Source: Gemmatimonadota bacterium
GTDB lineage: Bacteria > Gemmatimonadota > Gemmatimonadetes > Gemmatimonadales > GWC2-71-9
Reading direction: 5' to 3'
DNA length: 64,000 bases
NCBI GenBank assembly: GCA_009692115.1
Contig: SHZU01000007.1
Coordinates: forward strand, 119,282-183,281
Position numbers and translations under genes: made by a program
The notes under the pieces: generated by a model
Seen by the model: only the letters and a program-made list of their open reading frames with translations
Databases searched by the model: none
Told to the model about the DNA's origin: nothing
In this document: piece after piece, positions 42,478-50,411 of the stretch
Layout: each line of letters begins with the position of its first letter
Numbering within the stretch: the stretch's first letter is position 1

Positions 42478-43092
42478 ATGCAGATCTGGAACTCGGCCGC
42501 GGTTGTCGCGGTGCTTTTGGTTGGCGGAACCGACCGGCTCGCGGCCCAGGCGGAGGGGGCGGAGGTTCCCACTTTGGTCGGCAAATGGCAGCTCGATCCG
42601 ACCCGCAGCGATCGGCCGAGCCGGATGGACCGGGGTGGTCTTCCCGGCGGTTTTGGGGGCGGCCGCCGCCCGGGCGGGGGGCGCCCGGGCAGCGGGCGTC
42701 CGGGCAGCTTTCCAAGCGGAGGCGGGCGGGCCACCGGTGAAGACGGTTCGCCGGTGATTCGCCAGCTCCTCCGGCCGTCGGACACGATGGAAATCGGGCT
42801 CTCCGACTCCACGGTGTCCCTGCTCGACGGCGCCGGATTCAAGCGCCTGGTTTGGACCGACGGCCGGGAGATGGTCGATACCCTGTTTGGCGGGGAAGTG
42901 CGGCGCACCAAGGTCAAACGAAAGGCCGAGGAATTCGTCCTGGAGCAGACCATCGACGGCGACACCAAAATCCGAGAGAAATACCGGCTCGACGCCAAGC
43001 AGGGTGACCTGGTGTACGACCTCAAGGTGGAGTCAAAGCGGATGCCGATTCCAGTCGAGATTCGGCGGATGTATCTCAAGATCAAGAACTAG
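42478..43092 (+). CDS. exported protein with Gly/Arg/Pro-rich segment, unknown function
   Basis: 204 residues from ATG 42478 (CGGAGGA upstream). Signal peptide to DRLAAQ; then GKWQLDPTRSD, a motif seen in small periplasmic lipocalin-like proteins; a low-complexity stretch of about 30 residues (GGRRPGGGRPGSGRPG); then a beta-rich C-terminus (TMEIGLSDSTVSLLDG, TKVKRKAEEFVLEQTIDGDT). No catalytic motif. Confidence 0.7.
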   Translation: MQIWNSAAVVAVLLVGGTDRLAAQAEGAEVPTLVGKWQLDPTRSDRPSRMDRGGLPGGFGGGRRPGGGRPGSGRPGSFPSGGGRATGEDGSPVIRQLLRPSDTMEIGLSDSTVSLLDGAGFKRLVWTDGREMVDTLFGGEVRRTKVKRKAEEFVLEQTIDGDTKIREKYRLDAKQGDLVYDLKVESKRMPIPVEIRRMYLKIKN

Positions 43093-43139
43093 GTCCGGCC
43101 CCCGTTTAGATTGCAGACAGGAACTTTTCGGGAGCTTCG

Positions 43140-43571
43140 ATGGCCATTCCCATGATTCCCGACGCTGAGCGTGGCGCCGGGATCCATGTGTTGCGTTCCA
43201 GTGCCATTTGCCGGGCCTGGAACGGCATTCAGTACCAGGCCGGTCTGTCCGGCACCAACGTCGGGTCCAAGCGGCTGTCGATGAACGTGGCCACGGTACC
43301 GCCCGGCGCCATTGCGTTTGCCCATATCCACGTCGATTTCGAAGTCATGCTCTACATCCTGTCGGGCCAGGTCCGCCACTGCTATGGCGAAGGCTTGACC
43401 GAAGTGGTGGACAACGGGCCCGGCGATTTCATTTTCATCGAACCCGGCATCCCGCACGAGGTGTTCAACCGGAGCGACACCGAGCCGGTGGTGGCCGTGG
43501 TGGCCCGCTCCGACGCGGGTGAATGGGAGCACATCGTCGACTACCCCAGCACCCATCGGCCGGCCTCGTGA
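43140..43571 (+). CDS. cupin domain protein
   Basis: 143 residues. Cupin motif 1 AFAHIHVDFEVMLYILSGQ and motif 2 PGDFIFIEPGIPHEVFN, with His residues for a metal. Single small cupin; substrate unknown. The stop overlaps the rhomboid gene by GTGA. Confidence 0.88.
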   Translation: MAIPMIPDAERGAGIHVLRSSAICRAWNGIQYQAGLSGTNVGSKRLSMNVATVPPGAIAFAHIHVDFEVMLYILSGQVRHCYGEGLTEVVDNGPGDFIFIEPGIPHEVFNRSDTEPVVAVVARSDAGEWEHIVDYPSTHRPAS

Positions 43572-44362
43572 GTCCCTGGGTTCTTCGCATCATCGTCGCG
43601 AATGTCGTCGTGTTTTTTCTCCAGCAGACGATTCCGGCCGTCAACTCGCTGCTCGAGCTCCGGGGCGCCGGCCTCCTGTGGCGGCCGTGGACCCTGGTGT
43701 CGTACATGTTTCTCCATGGCGGGTTCAGTCACATCTTCTGGAACATGTTGGGGCTCTATTTCTTCGGTCCGGTGCTCGAGTCGCGGCTCGGCGGGGCTCA
43801 GTTCGTCCGGCTTTATCTCCTGAGTGGGTTAGTCGGCGGGCTGGCGTGGCTGATTTTCAGTGCCTTTCCGGCCGGGGGCTTTGGCGCGCTCATCGGCGCG
43901 TCCGGCGGGGTCTTCGGCATCCAGCTCGGATTCGCCTACTTCTGGCCCCGGCAGCCGATCTACATCTGGGGGGTTCTCCCGATCGAGGCCCGCTGGTTGG
44001 TGGTGATCATGACCGGTATTTCTCTCTGGTCTGGTCTTAACGGCGGCGGCGCTGGCGGTGGAGTCGCTCATTTCGCGCATCTTGGTGGGTTTCTGGGCGG
44101 ATTCCTCTATCTCAAGTGGCTCGAGAACCGCCAGAAAGCCCCAATGCGAGAGTGGCAAGAACAGTCGCGGCCGGTGGTCCCGCGGCTGGAGGGGGCCGGC
44201 AAGGCGATGGAACGGTGGGGCAAGATCCGCCGCGATGATCTCCATGAAGTGAATCGGACCGAACTCGATCGGGTCCTTGACAAGATCAGCCAAACGGGGA
44301 TTGCGAGCCTCACGGCGGGCGAACGCGAGTTCCTCGACCGGTTCAGCGCCAGGCTCCAATGA
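43568..44362 (+). CDS. rhomboid family intramembrane serine protease
   Basis: 264 residues from GTG 43568. Six hydrophobic segments. FSHIFWNMLGLYFFGPVLE is the conserved L1/TM2 region, GASGGVFGIQLGFAYF has the nucleophile Ser (GxSG), and AHFAHLGGFLGGFLYL has the catalytic His. A soluble C-terminal tail of about 75 residues (DLHEVNRTELDRVLDKI...) ends in a motif common to bacterial rhomboids with a DUF6576-like end. It cleaves membrane helices of other proteins. Confidence 0.93.
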   Translation: MSPWVLRIIVANVVVFFLQQTIPAVNSLLELRGAGLLWRPWTLVSYMFLHGGFSHIFWNMLGLYFFGPVLESRLGGAQFVRLYLLSGLVGGLAWLIFSAFPAGGFGALIGASGGVFGIQLGFAYFWPRQPIYIWGVLPIEARWLVVIMTGISLWSGLNGGGAGGGVAHFAHLGGFLGGFLYLKWLENRQKAPMREWQEQSRPVVPRLEGAGKAMERWGKIRRDDLHEVNRTELDRVLDKISQTGIASLTAGEREFLDRFSARLQ

Positions 44363-44856
44363 GGGTTGGCGTCCGGGTTGGATGTCTGGTCGGCTTGGTG
44401 CTGGTCGGGGCCGCCGGGCCGGCCCGGGGTCAGATCCCGGGCGACGAGTTGCCGGTCATGTCCCGGTCTCGCAATGAGTTCCTGGCCAATACCTATGCCG
44501 ACGTCAAGAAGGTCCTGGCCGATTGGCAGACGTTCCTGGCCAAAGGAGACCCGAAGCAGCTCGGCCGCTTGTTCACGGAAGACGGGCTCTATTCGCCGAC
44601 CGACGGCTGGTACGTGCAGGGGACGGATGCCCTGGCGGACACTCTCCTGGTGCGGGCCGGCCGGATCAAGAACTACCACGTCACCCTGCTCGATTTCACG
44701 GCCAGCGGCGGGTTGGCCTATTACCTCGGCCGGATGCGCTATCGGTTGGAGGGCGGCGCCGGCGCGGATGTCACCGGCACCTTTGTGATGGTGCTGTATC
44801 TCGACGGGCGCCGGTGGAAGATCCGGAGCTACGTCGAACGCCCGGTCGGCAGCTAG
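44359..44856 (+). CDS. exported NTF2-like (SnoaL-like) protein
   Basis: 165 residues with a signal peptide (VGCLVGLVLVGAAGPARGQ). NTF2-like pattern: VLADWQTFLAKGDPKQLGRLFTEDGLYSP, KNYHVTLLDFTASGG, FVMVLYLDGRRWKIRSYVE. Related in type, though not closely, to the protein at 40413. The stop TAG is shared with the convergent rhodanese gene through CTAG at 44853-44856. Confidence 0.8.
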   Translation: MRVGVRVGCLVGLVLVGAAGPARGQIPGDELPVMSRSRNEFLANTYADVKKVLADWQTFLAKGDPKQLGRLFTEDGLYSPTDGWYVQGTDALADTLLVRAGRIKNYHVTLLDFTASGGLAYYLGRMRYRLEGGAGADVTGTFVMVLYLDGRRWKIRSYVERPVGS

Positions 44857-46577
44857 CGCATCGATCCCGCCGCCGCACCCGTCGCGATCGGGAGGTCCAT
44901 TCGCCGGCTCCAGTCCACCATCGACCCGTCATACATTTTGGTACGCCTGCCCAGCGCCCGCGCCACGAGATAGAGGGCCGCCGCCCGGGTTCCGACCCGG
45001 CAATACGTCACGATCGTCGCGCCATCGGTCACACCCGCCGCCCGGAACATCGCGATCAGCGTCGCGGGGTCCTTGGCCTTTCCCTTCTCAAACAGCGAAT
45101 TCCAATCGAGATTGACCGCCCCCGGAATGTGCCCCGCCCGCGGCACCCCGTCCTCCGCCACCGCCCCCGTATACTCGTCCGCCCTCCGAGCATCGACCAC
45201 AACCACCCGCGGGTCGCCCGCGGCCGCCCGAACCCAATCCGCCTCAACCACCAACGAATCCCTCGCCGTCACCGTAAGCCCCCCCACTCTCCCGCCGAGC
45301 GCCGAGACCGGATGCCCCTCTGCCCTCCATCTCCCAAGACCGCCGTTCAGTACCACGGTGCGTTCGGCCAGTCCGAGATAGTCCAAGGTGTAGAACAAGC
45401 GGCTGACCGCGAGGATCTCGCCGTAGAGCAGAATCTTGGAGCCGTCCGTGACGCCAAGACTCTCCAGCAAGGAATCGAGCGCGGCCGGCGGCGGCAACTC
45501 GGTGGCAATCCCGTTCCGCTCCGTTACGAAGCTGCTCATGGCCACAAACCGGGCCCCCTCGATGTGCGACGAATCGTAGGCCGCCCGATTGCGATCGACA
45601 TGGAGGACGACCAGCCCCTCCTCGCCGTAATGATGGTGGAGCCAGTCGGGGTCGACGAAGTAGGCAAGGCCTTCGCTGGGCGGCTGGGCGGCGGCCCGGG
45701 GCGGCGGCCCGACGAGCGGGAGTTCGCTTCGGGGACTCCAGTCCCGCATCGATCCGTCGTAGATCTTCGGCCGGTGCCCCAGCAGCCGGGCAATGAAATA
45801 GAGGTGGCTGGCCCGGAGTCCGACGGTGCAATAAGTGACGATCTGTTTGCCATTGGTGCCGCCCGCGGCCGACAGCAGGGCCTCGAGTTGCCGGGGGTTG
45901 ACCAGGGTCGAGGCCACGCCGTTCAGGGCGCCGGCCCCGTCGGAGTAGGTCTGATCCCACGGCAAATTCTCGGCGCCGGGAATGTGCCCGTACCGGGGCA
46001 ACCGCTCCGCCTCGGTGGTGCCGGCATATTCCTCCGCCGACCGGCCGTCCACCAGGACCACGTTGGTGTCGTTGAGGTGCTGCTTGATCCACTCGGCGTC
46101 GACGACGATTTCGGGACGGGGCTTGGGCTCGATGGTGCCGGCCGTGACCACCGGCGCCTCGGTCGAGACGCTCTGGCCGGCGGCTTTCCACTGGATGAGT
46201 CCGCCGTCCAGGATGGCAGATTGGTCGCCGAGGCCGAGATAGTCGAGGGCCAGGAAGGCTCGGGGCGTGGTCCAGGCTTCACCGTACAGGATGATCCGGG
46301 AGTTCGAGGAGATCCCGACCGATTCGAACAGGGAATCGAGATAGGCCACGGTCGGGAGCTCAACGCCGGGGCCGGTGGTGGTCCAGAGCTTGGAGGCGGT
46401 GATGAATCGGGCGCCGGGAATGTGACCTCGGTCGTAGTCCGCCCGGTCGCGGCCAATCTGGAGCACGACGACGCGGGGGTTCTGCCGATTGGCGGCCAGC
46501 CACTGAGCCGTGACGAGGAGATTGGGGTTGGGCGCGTTGGCGGCCAACAGCAGGGGGAGCAGCAGTGAAAAAGGCAT
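44853..46577 (-). CDS. exported four-domain rhodanese (two tandem thiosulfate sulfurtransferase units)
   Basis: 574 residues with a short signal peptide. Four rhodanese domains: about 20-140, 155-285, 305-425, 445-565. Domains 2 and 4 keep the active-site Cys (Cys250 in VTYCTVGLRAS, Cys526 in VTYCRVGTRAA); domains 1 and 3 have Gly in its place (ILYGEAW, LLYGEIL). Usual sulfurtransferases have two domains, so this looks like a whole two-domain enzyme duplicated within one chain. It would move sulfane sulfur from thiosulfate or a persulfide in the periplasm. Its neighbour makes H2S or ammonia from sulfur amino acids. Confidence 0.92.
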   Translation of the reverse strand: MPFSLLLPLLLAANAPNPNLLVTAQWLAANRQNPRVVVLQIGRDRADYDRGHIPGARFITASKLWTTTGPGVELPTVAYLDSLFESVGISSNSRIILYGEAWTTPRAFLALDYLGLGDQSAILDGGLIQWKAAGQSVSTEAPVVTAGTIEPKPRPEIVVDAEWIKQHLNDTNVVLVDGRSAEEYAGTTEAERLPRYGHIPGAENLPWDQTYSDGAGALNGVASTLVNPRQLEALLSAAGGTNGKQIVTYCTVGLRASHLYFIARLLGHRPKIYDGSMRDWSPRSELPLVGPPPRAAAQPPSEGLAYFVDPDWLHHHYGEEGLVVLHVDRNRAAYDSSHIEGARFVAMSSFVTERNGIATELPPPAALDSLLESLGVTDGSKILLYGEILAVSRLFYTLDYLGLAERTVVLNGGLGRWRAEGHPVSALGGRVGGLTVTARDSLVVEADWVRAAAGDPRVVVVDARRADEYTGAVAEDGVPRAGHIPGAVNLDWNSLFEKGKAKDPATLIAMFRAAGVTDGATIVTYCRVGTRAAALYLVARALGRRTKMYDGSMVDWSRRMDLPIATGAAAGSMR

Positions 46578-46624
46578 CGCAACAGCTCTCGGTTAAGGCT
46601 TGCCGGGTCAATCAAGCTACTGAA

Positions 46625-47608
46625 TCAGGCGAACAGGGCGACCTGCCCGCCGGTGTGCCAGAACAGCACCTTGGCGTTTTGGGGAATCCGTCCGTCGCGG
46701 CAATAGGCAATCAACCCCGCCAGCGCCTTGGCCGTATAGGTCTGGTCGACGAAAATGGCCTCGGTCCGGGCCGCGACCCGCTGCGCCTCCAGGGACGCGG
46801 GGGTTGGTTCGCCGTAGCCGGCGCCGACGAAGCCGTCGTCGACTTCGACCCACACGGCCGCGTCGAGGGTCTCAGCGTCAAGGTCGAGGATCGGAGCCAT
46901 GCCTTGGACGATGGACCGAACCTGGGCTTCGATCGCCGCCGCCGGGTCGTCGGCGCTGATCCCGATGACCCGGGTGGCCAAATCATGCATGGCCACTCCA
47001 GCTACCAGGCCGGCCGAGGTGCCGCCGGAGGAACAGGCATGGACGATGACGTCGGGTACGGCGTCCTGCGCCACGAGTTCCGACACCGCATCGGCGAAGC
47101 CTAACGCTCCGATCGGGGTGGAGGCGCCCAATGGGACAATGGCCGGCCGGCGGCCTTCGGTCCGAAACCGGGCGGCGGCGGCTTCCATTCCGGGAACGCG
47201 CCCCTCGCGGCCGCCGACGTACTCGAAGGTGGCGCCGAGGAGCCGGTTGAGGAGAGCGTTGCCCGTCGGATGGCTGGGCTCGGTTCCGTTGACGATGATG
47301 TGACACGCCAAACCATGGGCGGCGGCGGCCGCCGCGGTGGCCCGGGCATGATTGGACTGGACCCCGCCGCAGGTGACGATGGTGTCGACGCCTTGGCGCT
47401 TGAGGTCGGGAATCACGTAGTGGAGCTTGCGGACTTTGTTGCCGCCGAATCCGAAGGAAATGGCGTCGTCCCGCTTGATGAAGATCCGCTGGCTCAGGCC
47501 GAGCGACTGACGGAAGCGAACCAGTTCGTCAACCGGGGTGGGGAAGTGCCCGAGGGCAACGGCGGATTGCCGGGCGAGCCCGGCCAGTCCGCTGGCGAGT
47601 GGTTTCAT
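46625..47608 (-). CDS. PLP enzyme: D-cysteine desulfhydrase/1-aminocyclopropane-1-carboxylate deaminase family
   Basis: 327 residues from ATG 47608. PLP Lys in FGGNKVRKLHY, phosphate-cup region CSSGGTSAGLVAG, QSNHARATAAAAA near the substrate site. E. coli DcyD (D-cysteine desulfhydrase) and ACC deaminase share this pattern; I lean to D-cysteine desulfhydrase. It would release H2S from D-cysteine, matching the neighbouring rhodanese, which starts 47 bases after its stop. Confidence 0.85.
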   Translation of the reverse strand: MKPLASGLAGLARQSAVALGHFPTPVDELVRFRQSLGLSQRIFIKRDDAISFGFGGNKVRKLHYVIPDLKRQGVDTIVTCGGVQSNHARATAAAAAAHGLACHIIVNGTEPSHPTGNALLNRLLGATFEYVGGREGRVPGMEAAAARFRTEGRRPAIVPLGASTPIGALGFADAVSELVAQDAVPDVIVHACSSGGTSAGLVAGVAMHDLATRVIGISADDPAAAIEAQVRSIVQGMAPILDLDAETLDAAVWVEVDDGFVGAGYGEPTPASLEAQRVAARTEAIFVDQTYTAKALAGLIAYCRDGRIPQNAKVLFWHTGGQVALFA

Positions 47609-47737
47609 GCGGACGAGTCTAGCGTTTAATGGGGAGCGCCCGCAAGCGGGTGAGGCATCGAAAGGCAATGGCCGCGGTGTCGCCGGGCTCCCCGCTGGAC
47701 AGAGGGAGACTCGGCGATCGCGGCCAACGTGGTGCGG

Positions 47738-47971
47738 TCAGTCGGGGCGGGGGCCCGGCCAGGGTCGGACTCGCGGTTGTGGGGCCAGGGCCAGTCGTCC
47801 GGTCGATTTCGGATCACCACCTGGTGTTGCCCACTCCCGGCCGGAGGAGGGCGGGAAGAACATCACCCGGATGTCGGGTTGCCGTTTCCGCCGCCGGGCC
47901 GGGCTCCGGGTCTCCGCCAGTTTTACCCGAAGGGCCGCCAATCGTTCCAAGACCGCCGTATTGATCCCCAT
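47738..47971 (-). CDS. possible small protein, 77 residues
   Basis: Found in the 685-base gap 47609-48293. ATG 47971 has GGAGG 8 bases upstream. The first 20 residues look helical (INTAVLERLAALRVKLAET), followed by a basic RRRKR stretch and a Pro-rich tail that does not look conserved. Other frames here look like shadows. I do not recognise it. Confidence 0.35.
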   Translation of the reverse strand: MGINTAVLERLAALRVKLAETRSPARRRKRQPDIRVMFFPPSSGREWATPGGDPKSTGRLALAPQPRVRPWPGPRPD

Positions 47972-48076
47972 CGTCAGATCCTCCACGTGTGCGGGAGGGT
48001 TTCGTGGGCGCCGGACCATCCGGGCTGCTCTTCCCGTACGCGATCCAACCTAGGGATCCGTCGATGCTACCACAAT

Positions 48077-48103
48077 TTGAATATTTGTCTCCGATACTAT
48101 GAT
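48077..48103 (+). promoter_or_regulatory. candidate sigma-70-type promoter for the PQQ dehydrogenase unit
   Basis: TTGAAT (48077) and TATGAT (48098) with a 15-base spacer, inside an AT-rich island that is rare in this sequence. The start codon follows about 190 bases later. The spacer is shorter than ideal, so this is a prediction only. The rest of the gap up to 48293 shows no gene. Confidence 0.35.
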
Positions 48104-48293
48104 TTTTCTTTGCATTGAGAGGCACCCGAGCTTGACCCCTCCGGGGCTCTGCCGTACCCTTCTCGTATCATCCAGTTCAATTTCGTTCCGTCGCTGCTCG
48201 AGGCCTCTGGGCTTCATCCCTGGCGCGTCCCGATTCTGGACGGAGCGAGCTCGGCGGTAACCCATTCCTTTGGAAGAGGGAGTAACATCCATC

Positions 48294-50411
48294 ATGAACC
48301 GCTGCGTCGTCATTGCGTTGGTTGCCCTGGCCGGCTGCACAGCCTCGGCGTCCCGAGAAACCGACTGGCCGTCCCTGGGTCGGACTTTTCGCGGCGATCG
48401 CTTCTCGCCGCTCGGCGCGATCAATGCCGAGAACGCGGGTCAGGTGGGCTTTGCTTGGGAGTATGAGGCCCGCTCGCATCGGGGCCGGGTCGAGCATGGC
48501 CAAGAAGCCACGCCGGTGATGGTCGGCGGCGTCTTGTACGCCGCTGGGCCGTGGGGCAGTGTGTTCGCGGTGGACGCGAAGACCGGGAAGGAAAAGTGGC
48601 GGTACGATCCGGCGGTCGACGGGAGCTATAACCGCCGGGCGTGCTGTGACGTCGTCAACCGGGGCGTCCAGGTCGCCAACGGCGCGGTGTACGTCGGAAC
48701 CCTGGACGGGTATCTGGTCAAACTCGATGCCGCGACCGGCAAGGAGGTGTGGCGGGCCGATACCTTCATCGATCGCGATACCCGGTTCTACACCATCACC
48801 GGCCCGCCGCAGGTGGCTAAGAACGTCGTGGTCATCGGGAATAGCGGCGCGGAGTTCGGGGTTCGCGGCTACGTGACGGCGTACGATCTGGAGACCGGCG
48901 CCGAGAAGTGGCGGTTCTTCACGGTGCCCGGCGATCCGGCCAAGGGGCCGCCCGAGAACCCGGCGATGGAGCAGGCCCTGAAGACCTGGGGTCCGAAGAC
49001 CGACTGGAATTCCGGCCTCGGCGGGACGGTGTGGGGCGAGATGAACTACGATCCCGACCTCAATCTGCTGTATGTCGGTACCGGTAACAGCACGCCGTAC
49101 TCTGGCTGGCACCGCGATCCCTCGGGTGGCGACAATCTCTACTTGGTTTCGATTCTGGCGATCAATCTGGACGACGGCCAGCTCAAGTGGCACTATCAGC
49201 AGGTGCCGTGGGAACTCTGGGACTACACCGCGACGGCCAACATGATCCTGGCCGACCTGACGATCGAAGGCCGCCTCCGCAAAGTGATCATGCAGGCGCC
49301 GAAGAACGGCTACTACTACATCCTCGACCGGGAAACCGGCCAGTTCATTTCGGCCAAGCCGTTCGTGTTCACCAACTGGGCCACTGAGATCGACTCCGCG
49401 GGCCGGCCCAAGATCAATCCGGCCGCCAATTACCAGGACAAACCGGCAGTGATCTTCCCGACCCAGGCCGGGGCGCACAACTGGCAGCCGATGGCATTCA
49501 ACACTCAGACTGGCTTGGCCTACATCCCGGCCCGGGAACAGGGGATGGTCATGGCCAACCAGCCCGAGTACCGGTGGATGAAGGGCGACGTCAATGTCGG
49601 GTCCGTGGGCATGCTTGGCTTCATTCTGGATCTGCTGGGCCCCGCTGAGCGGGCCCTGTTCGATCAAACCATCGCGGCCCATCCCGGCCTTCCTTCGCCG
49701 AAGACGAAGGAAGTGCTGATCGGGTATGACCCGGTGGCCCAGAAGGAACGGTGGCGGGTGCCGATCGGCACCGGCGACTGGGCCGGGGGCGGGGTGCTCA
49801 CCACCGCGGGCAATCTGGTGGTGCAGGGAACCTCAGCGGGGCGCCTCCGGATTTATCGGGCCGACACCGGAGTTCAGTTGGCCGACATCGATGTTGGTAC
49901 CGGCATCATGGCGGCGCCAATCAGCTACGAGATCGATGGCGAGCAGTACCTCGCGGTGCTGGCCGGCTTCGGGGGCGCCATCGCGCCGGTCTACCCGAAG
50001 GAAATCGCCGCGTATCGGTATCAGAACTATGGCCGGCTCTTGGCATTCAAGCTGGGCGGGGCCCCGACCCCCTTGCCGCCGGCCCGGGTAACGCAGACCA
50101 CGCCGGAGCCCCCGACCCTGGCTGGGATGACCGATGCGATGGCCGACCGGGGTGGCCCGATCTTTGGGGCCAAGTGCAGTGTCTGTCACGGCGGCCGGGG
50201 TGAAGCCCAGCTCTCCGCCTATCCGGATCTCAATCGTCTCACAATCCAGACTCACGCGGTGTTCGATTCGATCGTGCTGCACGGCCGCCTCAAGGACTCG
50301 GGAATGGCGAGCTTTGCCGATGTCCTGACCCCGGCCGATGCCTCGGCGATCCACGCCTATCTCTTGCGTGAGCAACGGAAACTGTGGCGCGAGGAGCAGG
50401 GGAAACCATGA
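48294..50411 (+). CDS. PQQ-dependent dehydrogenase with C-terminal cytochrome c motif, lipoprotein
   Basis: 705 residues from ATG 48294. Lipobox VALAGC (Cys15). Beta-propeller quinoprotein with vicinal Cys117-Cys118 (RACCDVVNRG), as in alcohol dehydrogenases, and repeated W-motifs (DAKTGKEKW, DAATGKEVW, DLETGAEKW). Heme-binding CSVCH at 628-632. It would oxidise an alcohol and pass electrons through its heme. PQQ biosynthesis genes are not in the window. ATGA overlap with the acylase. Confidence 0.92.
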   Translation: MNRCVVIALVALAGCTASASRETDWPSLGRTFRGDRFSPLGAINAENAGQVGFAWEYEARSHRGRVEHGQEATPVMVGGVLYAAGPWGSVFAVDAKTGKEKWRYDPAVDGSYNRRACCDVVNRGVQVANGAVYVGTLDGYLVKLDAATGKEVWRADTFIDRDTRFYTITGPPQVAKNVVVIGNSGAEFGVRGYVTAYDLETGAEKWRFFTVPGDPAKGPPENPAMEQALKTWGPKTDWNSGLGGTVWGEMNYDPDLNLLYVGTGNSTPYSGWHRDPSGGDNLYLVSILAINLDDGQLKWHYQQVPWELWDYTATANMILADLTIEGRLRKVIMQAPKNGYYYILDRETGQFISAKPFVFTNWATEIDSAGRPKINPAANYQDKPAVIFPTQAGAHNWQPMAFNTQTGLAYIPAREQGMVMANQPEYRWMKGDVNVGSVGMLGFILDLLGPAERALFDQTIAAHPGLPSPKTKEVLIGYDPVAQKERWRVPIGTGDWAGGGVLTTAGNLVVQGTSAGRLRIYRADTGVQLADIDVGTGIMAAPISYEIDGEQYLAVLAGFGGAIAPVYPKEIAAYRYQNYGRLLAFKLGGAPTPLPPARVTQTTPEPPTLAGMTDAMADRGGPIFGAKCSVCHGGRGEAQLSAYPDLNRLTIQTHAVFDSIVLHGRLKDSGMASFADVLTPADASAIHAYLLREQRKLWREEQGKP

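Noticed and set aside
44523..46568. 681-residue forward open frame
   Set aside because: It is the antisense of the four-domain rhodanese; low-complexity Arg/Pro composition and no family motif.
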